A stretch of 64,000 nucleotides of DNA from contig CAZRYF010000004.1 in assembly GCA_964604165.1 (NCBI GenBank), forward strand, positions 85,600 to 149,599, given 5' to 3'. Of the stretch, positions 25,230-34,214 are shown one piece after another. This DNA comes from JAYZDK01 sp964604165. GTDB lineage: Bacteria; Myxococcota_A; UBA796; CAJQPC01. A program made the position numbers and the translations under genes. The notes beneath the pieces were generated by a model. It ran no database searches. It worked only from the letters and a program-made list of their open reading frames with translations, and was not told the DNA's origin. How positions within the stretch are numbered: position 1 is the first letter of the stretch; each line of letters starts with the position of its first letter.

Positions 25230-26726
25230 GTGCAGGAGCGGTCTCGAGACGGGCTTGCAGCGTTGCTTGTGCTGGGGTTGGTGTTGCCCTTCCTGGGGCG
25301 CCCGGTGCATGTGGACGAAGCAAACTTCCTGCGGCTTGCCGCGGGGGCCAGGGCCGATCCGTGGCGCCCCCATGCCATTCCCATCAACTGGCAAGGGGTC
25401 GAGCAGCCCGCCCTGGAGGTGCTCTCCAACCCCCCCGGGATTGCCTGGTGGCTTGCCGTGCTTCCTTCCAACGCCCCGGTCTGGCTCCTTCACGCGTGGA
25501 TGCTCCCTTGGCTGGCGCTGGCGCTCTGGGGTATCCACCGACTCGGACACACGGTTTCCGGGCAGGGGAGGGGACTGCTGCTCCTCTTGGGCACCTCTCC
25601 CATCGTGGTGCTTTCCGCCCAGTCCCTCACCCCGGACCTGCCTCTGCTGGCCTGCACCGTGGCGGGCCTGGCTGGTTTTCTCTCCTCCCCCCGCCCTGCT
25701 CGCTGGGCCTTTCTGGTGGGCTGCGCGAGCCTGTTTCGCTACTCGGGTATCTGCCTTGTACCCCTGGTGCTCCTTGCGGGCTGGCAGAGACACCGGTGGA
25801 AGCCCGCGCTGGCAGCTGTTTTGCCCCTGCTGCTGCTCCTGGCCCATGATGCCGCCGCCTATGGAGAGCTGCATCTGTTCTCCATGGTGGGCTTTCAGTC
25901 GGTGGCAGGCTCCCCCGGGGAACTTTGGAGAAAGGCCGTAGCGAGCGTGGCCATGCTGGGAGGCGCGGGGCTTCTTCCGGTTCTTGTTCGAGGGCGACCC
26001 GCAGGGATCGGGGCAACCATCGGTGCGCTGGCTGGGTCGGGGGCTGCCCTGGCTTCCGGGCACCAGGGAGTCGGGTTGGCGGCCACGGTGTTGGCCACGG
26101 CTGCAGGAGGGGCGACGCTCTCCAGCGTGCGCTGGCGAGACTCCCTGGAGCGATGGCTTGCCTGTTGGGCGTTGGGGGGCCTTCTGTTTCTCCTGGCCCT
26201 GCGCTTTGTGGCAGCACGGTACTGGATACCGTTTCTCCCCGCCTTTGGCCTGTTTCTGCTTCGCGGAGACCCGGGCCCCAAGAGGCTCGGGGTGGCCGTG
26301 GCCGCGGCAAGCCTGCTCAGCCTGGGAATGTCTTGGGACATGGCCGCCATGGCCCGGGGGCATGCCCAGGTGGCGGAACAGGTCACAACCCGGGGCAAAG
26401 GAGCGTTCTCAGGACACTGGGGTTGGCAGCACCACTTGGAGGCCGCTGGGTGGAAGGCACTGGACGAGGGAACCCGCCCCACAGGCCTGTACGCGGTTTC
26501 CCAAGTCACCTGGCCCCAGGAGCCAGCACCGGGCGGCTGCCTCAAGTCACTGGAGCGTTGGGAGTTGGAAGATACCTTCTGGGGTCCGCGGGTCCATACG
26601 GCGAAAGGCGCAGCCAACTACCACGCCCACCTGGTCTCCCATTCTCCACCGGTGGAGACCTACAGCCCGTGGTCTCTCTCCAACGAGCCCTATGACGTGA
26701 TCGAGCTGTTTGGGCCCTGCCCCTGA
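25230..26726 (+). CDS. ArnT/PMT-like polytopic membrane glycosyltransferase (GT39/GT83 type)
   Basis: The 498-residue protein has around ten hydrophobic helices. After the first helix is HVDEANFLRLA, matching the Asp-Glu motif in the first periplasmic loop of GT-C enzymes that use polyprenyl-phosphate sugars. Later loops and the C-terminal soluble part are not diagnostic. The start is a GTG 58 bases from the divergent mnmG start. The acceptor could be lipid A, protein or a surface polysaccharide. A related gene lies at 34211-35767. Family-level assignment is fair; substrate unknown. Confidence 0.75.
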   Translation: MQERSRDGLAALLVLGLVLPFLGRPVHVDEANFLRLAAGARADPWRPHAIPINWQGVEQPALEVLSNPPGIAWWLAVLPSNAPVWLLHAWMLPWLALALWGIHRLGHTVSGQGRGLLLLLGTSPIVVLSAQSLTPDLPLLACTVAGLAGFLSSPRPARWAFLVGCASLFRYSGICLVPLVLLAGWQRHRWKPALAAVLPLLLLLAHDAAAYGELHLFSMVGFQSVAGSPGELWRKAVASVAMLGGAGLLPVLVRGRPAGIGATIGALAGSGAALASGHQGVGLAATVLATAAGGATLSSVRWRDSLERWLACWALGGLLFLLALRFVAARYWIPFLPAFGLFLLRGDPGPKRLGVAVAAASLLSLGMSWDMAAMARGHAQVAEQVTTRGKGAFSGHWGWQHHLEAAGWKALDEGTRPTGLYAVSQVTWPQEPAPGGCLKSLERWELEDTFWGPRVHTAKGAANYHAHLVSHSPPVETYSPWSLSNEPYDVIELFGPCP

Positions 26727-26923
26727 GACATTGGGGAGGTGGCTCGCGTCCTCTTCATTCGCTTGCGACCCCGCCGAATCTCGTCTCCACAGCCCAGAAG
26801 GCAGAGCAGGTGGTGCACCCCCAGCCAGCACCAGCCTCGCAGGCCAAGGTGGGGCGCAAGGAGAACGGTGCCCAACAGGGCCACCGCCAACCAGGCCCAC
26901 GCGACTCGCAATCGAAAGTCCAT
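26690..26923 (-). CDS. Small two-helix membrane protein
   Basis: The frame encodes 77 residues. It has a hydrophobic helix (VAWAWLAVALLGTVLLAP), a second hydrophobic stretch (CWLGVHHLLCLLGC) and a basic tail (EIRRGRKRMKR). Its ATG overlaps the stop of the FG-GAP lipoprotein gene (TGATG), as expected for a coupled gene. The 3' 37 bases overlap the glycosyltransferase on the other strand. I do not recognise the family, and it may be a chance frame, but the membrane pattern and start overlap support it. Confidence 0.5.
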   Translation of the reverse strand: MDFRLRVAWAWLAVALLGTVLLAPHLGLRGWCWLGVHHLLCLLGCGDEIRRGRKRMKRTRATSPMSQGQGPNSSITS

Positions 26924-28290
26924 CACCGACGACCATAGATCCGATTGCCGGAATCCAGGGCCCAATTGGACACCGCGAGGTCCCGCTCGTGGGCCACAAG
27001 GTACCGCACCTCGAGCGCACCGGCTCCCGTGACCCACCCCCCTGCGGCGACGCCCCCTGCGACCTCCAACACCCTTCCTCGCCCGGGCACTGCCAGGATC
27101 TCGCTCCCCATCAAGGTCTCTTCCTGGTGATGGCTTCCATCCACGTCTTCCCACCCAAAAGTCTCGACCACAGCGCTCTCTCGGGAAACCCACCCTGGTG
27201 TGCCAGCGGGCAGCTCCCCCTGGTTGAAAAAGACGCGTACAGCCCCCCACCAGGCGCCGGCCACCACGTCCAACAACCCATCTCCATCCACATCTTCCAA
27301 GGACACCGCCGAGGCATATTCCAAGAAGTCCCCGGTCTCCCAGCACAAGTGATAGTCCGGGCCACACCACAGCCTGGCGGCGCCTGGACCCCCCATTTGG
27401 CTGTTGTCAGACACCAGAAGATCCAGGTCCCCATCCTGGTTCACATCTCCCCAATCCAGCGTGTTTCCCTCATAGCTTCCCTCCGGCGCCTGCCAGCGGG
27501 GCGAAACATCGAGGGCACCCGCCTGGTTTCCAAAGATCGCATGGCCCGAGAGGGAGTTGGCCACCAGGAGATCCAGCCAGCCATCTGCATCCATATCCGC
27601 CCAGGCCACGTCAAAGGCGTGCCCTGCAGGTCCGCTCTCCCAGCTTGGCTGATCCCCAAAGTTACCCTCGCCATCGTTTTCATAGACCACCACCGGCGCC
27701 GGCTCATCGCTGTGGTGGTAGGTCTCCCCCACGGCCACAGCCAGATCCAGATCTCCGTCCCGATCCACATCGCCCAGCGCACAGGAGAACGTGAAAAAAT
27801 CCTGGGCCGACTGCCAGGTCGGGGTGGGCTCCAGCTCTCCTCCCCGGTTCAGGTACACATCCACACCGCCCGGCGATGAAAACCCGGCATTCCCGAGAAA
27901 ACGCGACACCGCCACATCGGGCAGACCGTCGCCATCAACGTCTCCCACCGAGAGCTGACCGTGAAACCCCACTGAGGTGGATCGCCACGAGGGCTCCGTC
28001 TCCAGCACCCCCTCCCGGTTGGCATACACCACCAGCGGACCTTGTTGAACATCGTTTCCATAAGCCACCACGAGGTCCGCAAATCCATCTTGATCCAGAT
28101 CTGCCCAGCCCAGCCCAGTTCCCACACCCGGATCCTGAGACTCCCACGCCACGGGATGGGCAAGACCTCCAGGCCGGGTACCCGTGTCGTCCGGGCTGCC
28201 CGATTCGCCGGTGTCCGGCACACCGGAATCCATCCCCCCGGCACAGGACAATAGAACCCACCACATCCCAGCACAATACCTTGTTCCCAT
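26923..28290 (-). CDS. FG-GAP/VCBS repeat lipoprotein
   Basis: The lipobox region is MWWVLLSC with an Asp/Gly/Thr linker (VPDTGESGSPDDTG). The start is either the ATG at 28290 (eight extra residues) or the ATG at 28266 directly before WWVLL. At least six calcium-loop repeats follow (DLDQDGFADLV, DVDGDGLPDVA, DVDRDGDLDLA, DMDADGWLDLL, DVNQDGDLDLL, DVDGDGLLDVV), an integrin-like propeller. No ASPIC domain is present. The 28290 ATG overlaps the start codon of the divergent pseudouridine synthase gene. The product is probably cell-surface; ligand unknown. Confidence 0.85.
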   Translation of the reverse strand: MGTRYCAGMWWVLLSCAGGMDSGVPDTGESGSPDDTGTRPGGLAHPVAWESQDPGVGTGLGWADLDQDGFADLVVAYGNDVQQGPLVVYANREGVLETEPSWRSTSVGFHGQLSVGDVDGDGLPDVAVSRFLGNAGFSSPGGVDVYLNRGGELEPTPTWQSAQDFFTFSCALGDVDRDGDLDLAVAVGETYHHSDEPAPVVVYENDGEGNFGDQPSWESGPAGHAFDVAWADMDADGWLDLLVANSLSGHAIFGNQAGALDVSPRWQAPEGSYEGNTLDWGDVNQDGDLDLLVSDNSQMGGPGAARLWCGPDYHLCWETGDFLEYASAVSLEDVDGDGLLDVVAGAWWGAVRVFFNQGELPAGTPGWVSRESAVVETFGWEDVDGSHHQEETLMGSEILAVPGRGRVLEVAGGVAAGGWVTGAGALEVRYLVAHERDLAVSNWALDSGNRIYGRR

Positions 28291-29242
28291 GGAACCCCCC
28301 CGTCCCATCACTGTGGACCCGGTGGCCGCTGGCATGCGAGCCGATGTGTACCTGGCCCAGCGCTTTGCCCTGTACTCCAGGAGTGGGGCTGCCGAAGCCA
28401 TCCGCAGCGGGGAGGTCCTGTCCACGTCGCGATCCCTCAAGCCCGCGTCGCTGCTGCGGGCGGGAGAGGTCCTCCACCTCCTCTCCCCAAAGCTCGCCCC
28501 CCAGGGGGAGAAGCCGCCGTGCCCACCCATCCTGCACGAGGATGACCACATTCTCGCCTTCAACAAGCCAGCGGGAATGCTCTGCCACCCGGTAGGCCAG
28601 GCCTTTGCATGGGGCGTCATCAACCTGGCCCGGGACCAATACCCCGGAGAGTCCCTGCACCTGGCGCATCGCCTGGATCGGGAGACCTCGGGGGTGCTGC
28701 TCCTGGGGCGATCCGACGCCGCAAACCGACACCTCAAGGCCAGTTTCAAGGCCCGCTCGGTGAAAAAGACCTACCTGGCCGTGGTCCGGGGCCAGGTGGC
28801 CTGGGAACAACAGGAAGTCGATGCCCCCATCGGCGACGACGAAGACTCCCCCATTCGCCTCAAACAAGGCGTGCGATCCGACGGCCAACCCGCCCACACG
28901 AGGTTCATCGTGAGAGAGCGCCAGGGGAGTCGCACCCTGGTGGAGGTTCATCCCCACACAGGACGCACCCACCAGATTCGCGTGCACCTGGCCCACCTGG
29001 GACATCCGATCCTTGGAGACAAAATCTACGGCCAGCCTCCCGAGGTCTTTCTGTCCCTTTTTGAAGGGTGGGATCTTCCCGGTCGAGACGAGCTCTTGGA
29101 GCACCCCCGGCACTGCCTCCACGCCGCCAGCCTCGATCTGACCTCCCCAAATGGAGCGCCCCTGTCGGTCCATGCGCCATTTCCTGACGACATGCGAACA
29201 GCCCTTGACTCGCACCCCCCCCCGGTTGGCGGTACCATTTAG
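28289..29242 (+). CDS. RluA-family rRNA/tRNA pseudouridine synthase
   Basis: This enzyme isomerises specific uridines to pseudouridine in RNA. An S4-like N-terminal part (MRADVYLAQRFALYSRSGAAEAIRSGEV) is followed by the catalytic domain with HRLDRETSG (catalytic Asp) and HPHTGRTHQIRVHLAHLGHP, the RluA signature. About 317 residues from the ATG at 28289; an ATG at 28334 is an alternative that avoids the overlap with the divergent lipoprotein start. Whether the target is 23S rRNA (RluD/RluC-like) or tRNA cannot be told from the sequence alone. Confidence 0.92.
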   Translation: MEPPRPITVDPVAAGMRADVYLAQRFALYSRSGAAEAIRSGEVLSTSRSLKPASLLRAGEVLHLLSPKLAPQGEKPPCPPILHEDDHILAFNKPAGMLCHPVGQAFAWGVINLARDQYPGESLHLAHRLDRETSGVLLLGRSDAANRHLKASFKARSVKKTYLAVVRGQVAWEQQEVDAPIGDDEDSPIRLKQGVRSDGQPAHTRFIVRERQGSRTLVEVHPHTGRTHQIRVHLAHLGHPILGDKIYGQPPEVFLSLFEGWDLPGRDELLEHPRHCLHAASLDLTSPNGAPLSVHAPFPDDMRTALDSHPPPVGGTI

Positions 29243-29262
29243 CGCCTTCACAAGAGGACCCC

Positions 29263-30033
29263 ATGGCGCTTTGCACAGCTACTAGCCTCGCAATCCTACT
29301 GGCAACCACGCCACCTGCCCGGGCTGACGTGGAGCCGGTCATGGCTCCGCCCCCCGTTCAAGCAGCCCCAGCAGAGGCTACCGCGGCGTCTCCGCCTCCC
29401 GCAGAACCCGCCGACACGCCACCTTCGGAAGCCTCCCCCCAGGCCCTCCGAGACTACCGGGCGCGCTACCTGCGGATTGAGTCCGAGGCCGTGGAGCAGG
29501 AAGGGGAGGTCTGGGTCATGTCCACAGGCCATCCCTTCTGGCCTGGATGGCACAGCTCTGCCACGTATGTACACCAACAACCGAGCCAGGTGATTCGAAC
29601 CTGGGGGGTCTACCAGGACTTCATGCGCCTGAACATCCCCGCCTTTCTCACAGCCGTAGGACAATCGGACAATGCCGAGGCGCTGCGAATGGAGATCGCT
29701 GAGCTCCAGACCAGGTCCTCCCGGCGACGCTGGATCGGCGTGGCCGGAATCGTGACCTCCATGGGCGGGGCCATCGGCTTGAGCCTCACCGCAAACCCCA
29801 TGGCCTCGGCTGCCAGCGGCGTGGGATTGCTCGCCACCGCCGCCGGCTTCTTCAGCGCAGCGATACCGGACCAAAGAGCCCGGAACCTCCGAGACAGCTA
29901 CCCGTCTGCCTTTGACCCGAGTGAAGTTCGCGCCCTCGTGGATGCCCACAACGAACAACTTCGTCTTGACTTGCGACTGAGCCCGGCCGAGGCAATGATG
30001 CTGGAATCAGGGCGCAGAGACCGATCCCACTGA
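29263..30033 (+). CDS. Exported protein with Pro/Ala-rich linker and two membrane helices
   Basis: The 256-residue protein has a signal peptide (AILLATTPPARA), then a Pro/Ala/Glu-rich stretch of about 50 residues. A region containing WVMSTGHPFWPGWHSSATYVHQQ follows, then two hydrophobic segments (WIGVAGIVTSMGGAIGLSL and GVGLLATAAGFFSAAI) and a soluble tail. I do not recognise the family. It starts 20 bases after the pseudouridine synthase and ends four bases before the MopE lipoprotein gene, so it may be co-transcribed with either. Confidence 0.7.
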   Translation: MALCTATSLAILLATTPPARADVEPVMAPPPVQAAPAEATAASPPPAEPADTPPSEASPQALRDYRARYLRIESEAVEQEGEVWVMSTGHPFWPGWHSSATYVHQQPSQVIRTWGVYQDFMRLNIPAFLTAVGQSDNAEALRMEIAELQTRSSRRRWIGVAGIVTSMGGAIGLSLTANPMASAASGVGLLATAAGFFSAAIPDQRARNLRDSYPSAFDPSEVRALVDAHNEQLRLDLRLSPAEAMMLESGRRDRSH

Positions 30034-30037
30034 CCAG

Positions 30038-33000
30038 ATGAGTCCGATGATCTCCACCCGCGCTTCCGTTCTTCTCCTGCTCCCCCTGCTTGCAGGCTGT
30101 CCATCCCGAAATGACAGCTTCAACATCGGCGGAGTGGAGACCGGCATCATCACCGACGACACGGGCCTGGGCCCTGACCGGGACGGGGATGGGTTCCCCG
30201 CGGGGGAAGACTGCGACGACGCAGACTCCGAGATCAACCCAGGCGCCGATGAGAAATGCGACGGCATTGACAACAACTGTGATGGGGAAGTGGACACGCC
30301 AGACTCGGTGGATGCTGGAACCTGGTACACCGATGAAGATGGCGATGGATTTGGCGCCGTGGATGGCGAGGTCCGCGGGTGTGATCAGCCCAGTGGCACA
30401 GCGGAGTTGAACACCGACTGCAACGATGCCGACCCCAGGTTTCATCCCGGCGCCACAGAAAATGACTGCACCGACCCCAATGACTACAACTGCGACGGCA
30501 GCGTGGGCTTTTCCGATTCGGACGGCGATGGTTTCGCAGCCTGCGAAGAATGCGACGACGACAACGGCGATGTCCACCCCCAGGCCCAGGAGGTGTGCGA
30601 CGAAATCGACAACGACTGTGATTTCCTCGTGGACGACGCCGATGCCAGCCTGGACACAAGCACCGCCGGCTCCTGGTACTCCGACGGAGACGGAGACGGT
30701 TTTGGCGCACCGGCCTCGGAGCTCATCGCCTGTGTTTCCCCCGACGACATGATCGCCCTCGGAGGCGACTGTGACGACACACGGGACGTGGTCTACCCGG
30801 GGGCCCCCGAGCTTTGTGACGGACTGGACAATGACTGCGATGGGTCGATCGATCCCCTGGAGCTCGCAGACGCTGATGCAGACGGTTTCCTGGCCTGCAA
30901 CGACTGCGATGACCTGGCCGCCACAAGCTGGCCCGGCGCCCCTGAGCTGTGTGACGGGCTGGACAACGACTGCGACGGAGCGGTGCCCCTGGAGGAGCTG
31001 ACAGACGACGATGCAGACGGATTCGTGCTCTGCACCGACTGTGACGATGCCACGGCGGACACCTTTCCCGGTGCCAGCGAGATCTGCGACGGACTGGACA
31101 ACGACTGCGATGGCGCGATTCCGGTCGATGAGACCACCGACGACGACTCGGATGGCTTTGTGGTCTGCGAGGACTGCGACGACAACTCCTCGGACACCTG
31201 GCCGGGAGCCGCCGAGATCTGCGACGGAATCGACAACGACTGTGACGGCGCAGTGCCCACCGACGAGGTGGACAGCGATGGCGACTCCTTTCTCGCTTGT
31301 GACGACTGTGATGACACCGATGCAGCCGTCCACCCGGGCGCGGTCGAGATCTGCGACGGAGTCGACAACGACTGCGACGGCCAGCTGTCCACCGGAGAGG
31401 GCTCCGATGCAGACGGGGACGGCTTCCCGGCGTGCGCAGACTGTGACGACTCAGACTTCAGCATTCACCCAGGCGCTGCCGAACAGTGCAACGGACTGGA
31501 TGACGACTGCGATGGCGTCGTCGACAACGGCGTGAATGTGGACGCCGACGGAGACGGCATCTCAGCGTGCAACGGCGACTGCGACGACAGCGATGCCACC
31601 GTCTTCCCCGGGGCCACCGAGCTTTGCAACTACGTGGACGACGACTGCGATGGGAACGCTGATGACGGCTTCAAGACCGGAGCTCGCTACACACTGGACA
31701 CGGACTGTGGCTCCTGCGGAAACGACTGCGCCACCTATTCTTTCGACAACGCCAGCTCATTCTGCAACACCGGTCCAGCCACCCCCTTGTGCAGCTACCT
31801 CTGCCAGAGCGGGTACCACGATGTCAACGGCGCCACCTCGGACGGCTGCGAGTGCCAGTACCTCTCCGCCATTGACGATCCCTTCGATGGCATCGATGCC
31901 AACTGTGATGGCGCCGATGGAAACCACGGCCTGGCGGTGCACGTCAGCGTTTCCACAGGCTCTCCCACAGGCGCTGGCACGGCCACCGACCCCCTGGACA
32001 GCGTGCAGGACGGCATCGACCTGGCCGTCACGGACAACTACGAGTACGTCCTTGTCGCCCGTGGCACCTACAGCGAAGCCATCTGGCTCGAAGACGGCGT
32101 GAGCCTCTTTGGTGGGTACTCCACGGACTTCAACACCCGGGATGCCACCCTGTACACCACCACCCTGGATCACAGGGGAGTGACTGCGGGCTTCCCGGGA
32201 ACCGTCTCTGCCCAGAACATCACGTCCGCGACCCTGTTCGATGGATTCGAAGTCCTGGCGGATGCAGCCGCCGCTTCCGGCGAGAGCGCGGTGGCTTTCT
32301 GGCTGGAGGATTGTGACTCCAGTCTGACTCTTTCCAACAACGTCATCGAAGCGGACCAGGCCCGGGACGGAAGCGATGGATCCTCCGGGTCAGATGGCAA
32401 CGCTGGCGGAGCCGGGGCCAACGGACGAAACGGTCGAATCACCAGCTGCAACAGCATGCCCGCAGGCGGGCTGGGGGGCACCAACACCTGCGGAACAACC
32501 CTGACGGATGGGGGAGATGGCGGAGACTCCAGTTGCCCTGTCGCCTACTCCTACCAGTCAGATGGCACCAACGGCGCTCCCAACACCAGCGGGGGATTCG
32601 GAGGCAGCGGCTCCTGCGACGGGTACATCTCCTCCCAGCTGGACTGCGACGAGTGCTACATCGACACCTGCTGGGACAACGGGCAGGACGGCTTTGACGG
32701 CAGCAGCGGCACCGACGGAAACGCCGGAGTCGGCTCCAGCGATTCGGACGGCACGCTCAATGCCGGCGTTTGGACCGCCAGCAGCGGCACAGCGGGGGGC
32801 ACCGGCACCCACGGCGGCGGCGGCGGCGGAGGCGGCGCTGGAAGCGGCACCGAGGTGAGCGGTTGCGGAACTGGACACCACCTGGGCGGCACCGGCGGCG
32901 GCGGCGGCGCGGGAGGGTGTGCAGGCACACAAGGCACCGGCGGCACCGGCGGCGGCGGGTCCATTGGCCTGCTCTACAGCTCCACCACCGGAAGCCAGGA

Positions 33001-33388
33001 CCTGCCGGTTCTTCTCGACAACACCATCATCGCTGGGGATGGCGGGGACGGAGGATACGGTGGCGACGGAGGACTGGGTGGCTTGGGCGGCTTGGACGGC
33101 ACCGGTGGAACTCGCGCGAGCTCCACAGCCTGGTGTGCCCAGTCCGGCGGGGACGGGGGACGGGGCGGAGATGGTGGCGCCGGTGGTGGCGGTGGCGGCG
33201 GATCAGGTGGCGTCAGCCTCTCGATTCTGGCGATGGGCGTGACGCCCTCGGCCACCTGGGCGAGCGCCTCCAACCTGCTCTCCTATGGAAATGGGGGCAC
33301 AGGCGGCGGCGGCGGCTCGGGGGGCCGCGGCGGCACCAACGACGGCGGACCCGGCTCCAGCGGCCTGGCAAGTACCCAGAACTGGTAA
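30038..33388 (+). CDS. Large MopE-repeat lipoprotein with Gly-rich C-terminus
   Basis: The signal ends in LLAGC. Residues 50-560 hold about ten copies of the MopE putative metal-binding motif: DCDD, then PGA.E, then CDGxDNDCDG, with Asp and Cys ligands thought to bind copper or calcium. One copy is degenerate. Then comes a segment with VSTGSPTGAGTATDPLDSV and GTYSEAIWLEDGVSLFGGY, typical of DUF1565/pectate-lyase-like beta-helix proteins in this phylum. The last ~270 residues are a Gly/Ser-rich, Cys-containing region (GGGGGGGAGSG). Known MopE is a secreted copper-binding protein of Methylococcus; here surface metal binding or adhesion is inference. Confidence 0.88.
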   Translation: MSPMISTRASVLLLLPLLAGCPSRNDSFNIGGVETGIITDDTGLGPDRDGDGFPAGEDCDDADSEINPGADEKCDGIDNNCDGEVDTPDSVDAGTWYTDEDGDGFGAVDGEVRGCDQPSGTAELNTDCNDADPRFHPGATENDCTDPNDYNCDGSVGFSDSDGDGFAACEECDDDNGDVHPQAQEVCDEIDNDCDFLVDDADASLDTSTAGSWYSDGDGDGFGAPASELIACVSPDDMIALGGDCDDTRDVVYPGAPELCDGLDNDCDGSIDPLELADADADGFLACNDCDDLAATSWPGAPELCDGLDNDCDGAVPLEELTDDDADGFVLCTDCDDATADTFPGASEICDGLDNDCDGAIPVDETTDDDSDGFVVCEDCDDNSSDTWPGAAEICDGIDNDCDGAVPTDEVDSDGDSFLACDDCDDTDAAVHPGAVEICDGVDNDCDGQLSTGEGSDADGDGFPACADCDDSDFSIHPGAAEQCNGLDDDCDGVVDNGVNVDADGDGISACNGDCDDSDATVFPGATELCNYVDDDCDGNADDGFKTGARYTLDTDCGSCGNDCATYSFDNASSFCNTGPATPLCSYLCQSGYHDVNGATSDGCECQYLSAIDDPFDGIDANCDGADGNHGLAVHVSVSTGSPTGAGTATDPLDSVQDGIDLAVTDNYEYVLVARGTYSEAIWLEDGVSLFGGYSTDFNTRDATLYTTTLDHRGVTAGFPGTVSAQNITSATLFDGFEVLADAAAASGESAVAFWLEDCDSSLTLSNNVIEADQARDGSDGSSGSDGNAGGAGANGRNGRITSCNSMPAGGLGGTNTCGTTLTDGGDGGDSSCPVAYSYQSDGTNGAPNTSGGFGGSGSCDGYISSQLDCDECYIDTCWDNGQDGFDGSSGTDGNAGVGSSDSDGTLNAGVWTASSGTAGGTGTHGGGGGGGGAGSGTEVSGCGTGHHLGGTGGGGGAGGCAGTQGTGGTGGGGSIGLLYSSTTGSQDLPVLLDNTIIAGDGGDGGYGGDGGLGGLGGLDGTGGTRASSTAWCAQSGGDGGRGGDGGAGGGGGGGSGGVSLSILAMGVTPSATWASASNLLSYGNGGTGGGGGSGGRGGTNDGGPGSSGLASTQNW

Positions 33389-33404
33389 GCGCAGGGGCCG
33401 AAAG

Positions 33405-34214
33405 TCAGCCGAGAAGCACATGGCCCACAGCCCCGGCCATTTGGAGCAGCGTCCAGGCGAGAAGGCCGATGCCAATGCCCGTGGAAACCCGGAGGAGCCG
33501 GGGACTTCCCTCTCGCCCGGGAACAAGGCGATCCCCGAAAAACAAGGCGCATGCCGCTCCACCCAACATGCCACCCAAGTGCCCAAGGTTGTCGATGCGC
33601 GGCACGCTCATCCCAATCACCAGGTTCAGCACCACCCAGGGCATGAGTCCCCGCCCAAACACGGATCGCAGCGGCAAAGGGAGCTTCTGTCGGCTGCGCA
33701 TTCCAAACACGACCCCGGCCCCCATCAGGCCAAAAACCGCCCCGGACGCCCCCACAGACAGCTCGGTACCGCCGATGTGGGAGAGCACGCTCCCGAGGAG
33801 TCCCGAGACAAGGAACAACCCCAGGAGCCGCTTCGGTCCATACACCGCCTCGCACAGTCGTCCGAGCCCAAAGAGCGCCAACATGTTCAGGGCCAGGTGA
33901 AAGAACCCCGCATGCAGAAACACGCACGATAGGAGTCGCCAGGGCTCTCCCGAGCGAATCAACCAATCCGCGCGGGCCCCAAACAACACCAACACCTGTG
34001 GAGACCGGTCTCCCAGGAAAATGGAGAGGCGAGGGGCCCCGGCCCACACGTCCACCCCGCCTACCATCAGGTGCAAAACAACCATGAAGACCACGAGAGC
34101 CGTGGTCAAGGGCGGCCAACGATGCTGCCCCGCTCGAAACGACTCCATGACGGACTCCCGAATCAGGGTGTCCCGAATGTGGATGGACTCAAAGCTGGGG
34201 AGATGGGAGATCAC
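33405..34214 (-). CDS. Rhomboid-family intramembrane serine protease
   Basis: Rhomboids cleave membrane proteins inside the bilayer using a Ser-His dyad. The 269-residue protein has about six helices, HAGFFHLALNML, GASGAVFGLMG (catalytic Ser) and NLGHLGGMLGG (catalytic His). The start overlaps the stop of the upstream glycosyltransferase gene by four bases, so the two are coupled. It ends 17 bases from the MopE lipoprotein gene, which converges on it. Confidence 0.93.
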   Translation of the reverse strand: MISHLPSFESIHIRDTLIRESVMESFRAGQHRWPPLTTALVVFMVVLHLMVGGVDVWAGAPRLSIFLGDRSPQVLVLFGARADWLIRSGEPWRLLSCVFLHAGFFHLALNMLALFGLGRLCEAVYGPKRLLGLFLVSGLLGSVLSHIGGTELSVGASGAVFGLMGAGVVFGMRSRQKLPLPLRSVFGRGLMPWVVLNLVIGMSVPRIDNLGHLGGMLGGAACALFFGDRLVPGREGSPRLLRVSTGIGIGLLAWTLLQMAGAVGHVLLG

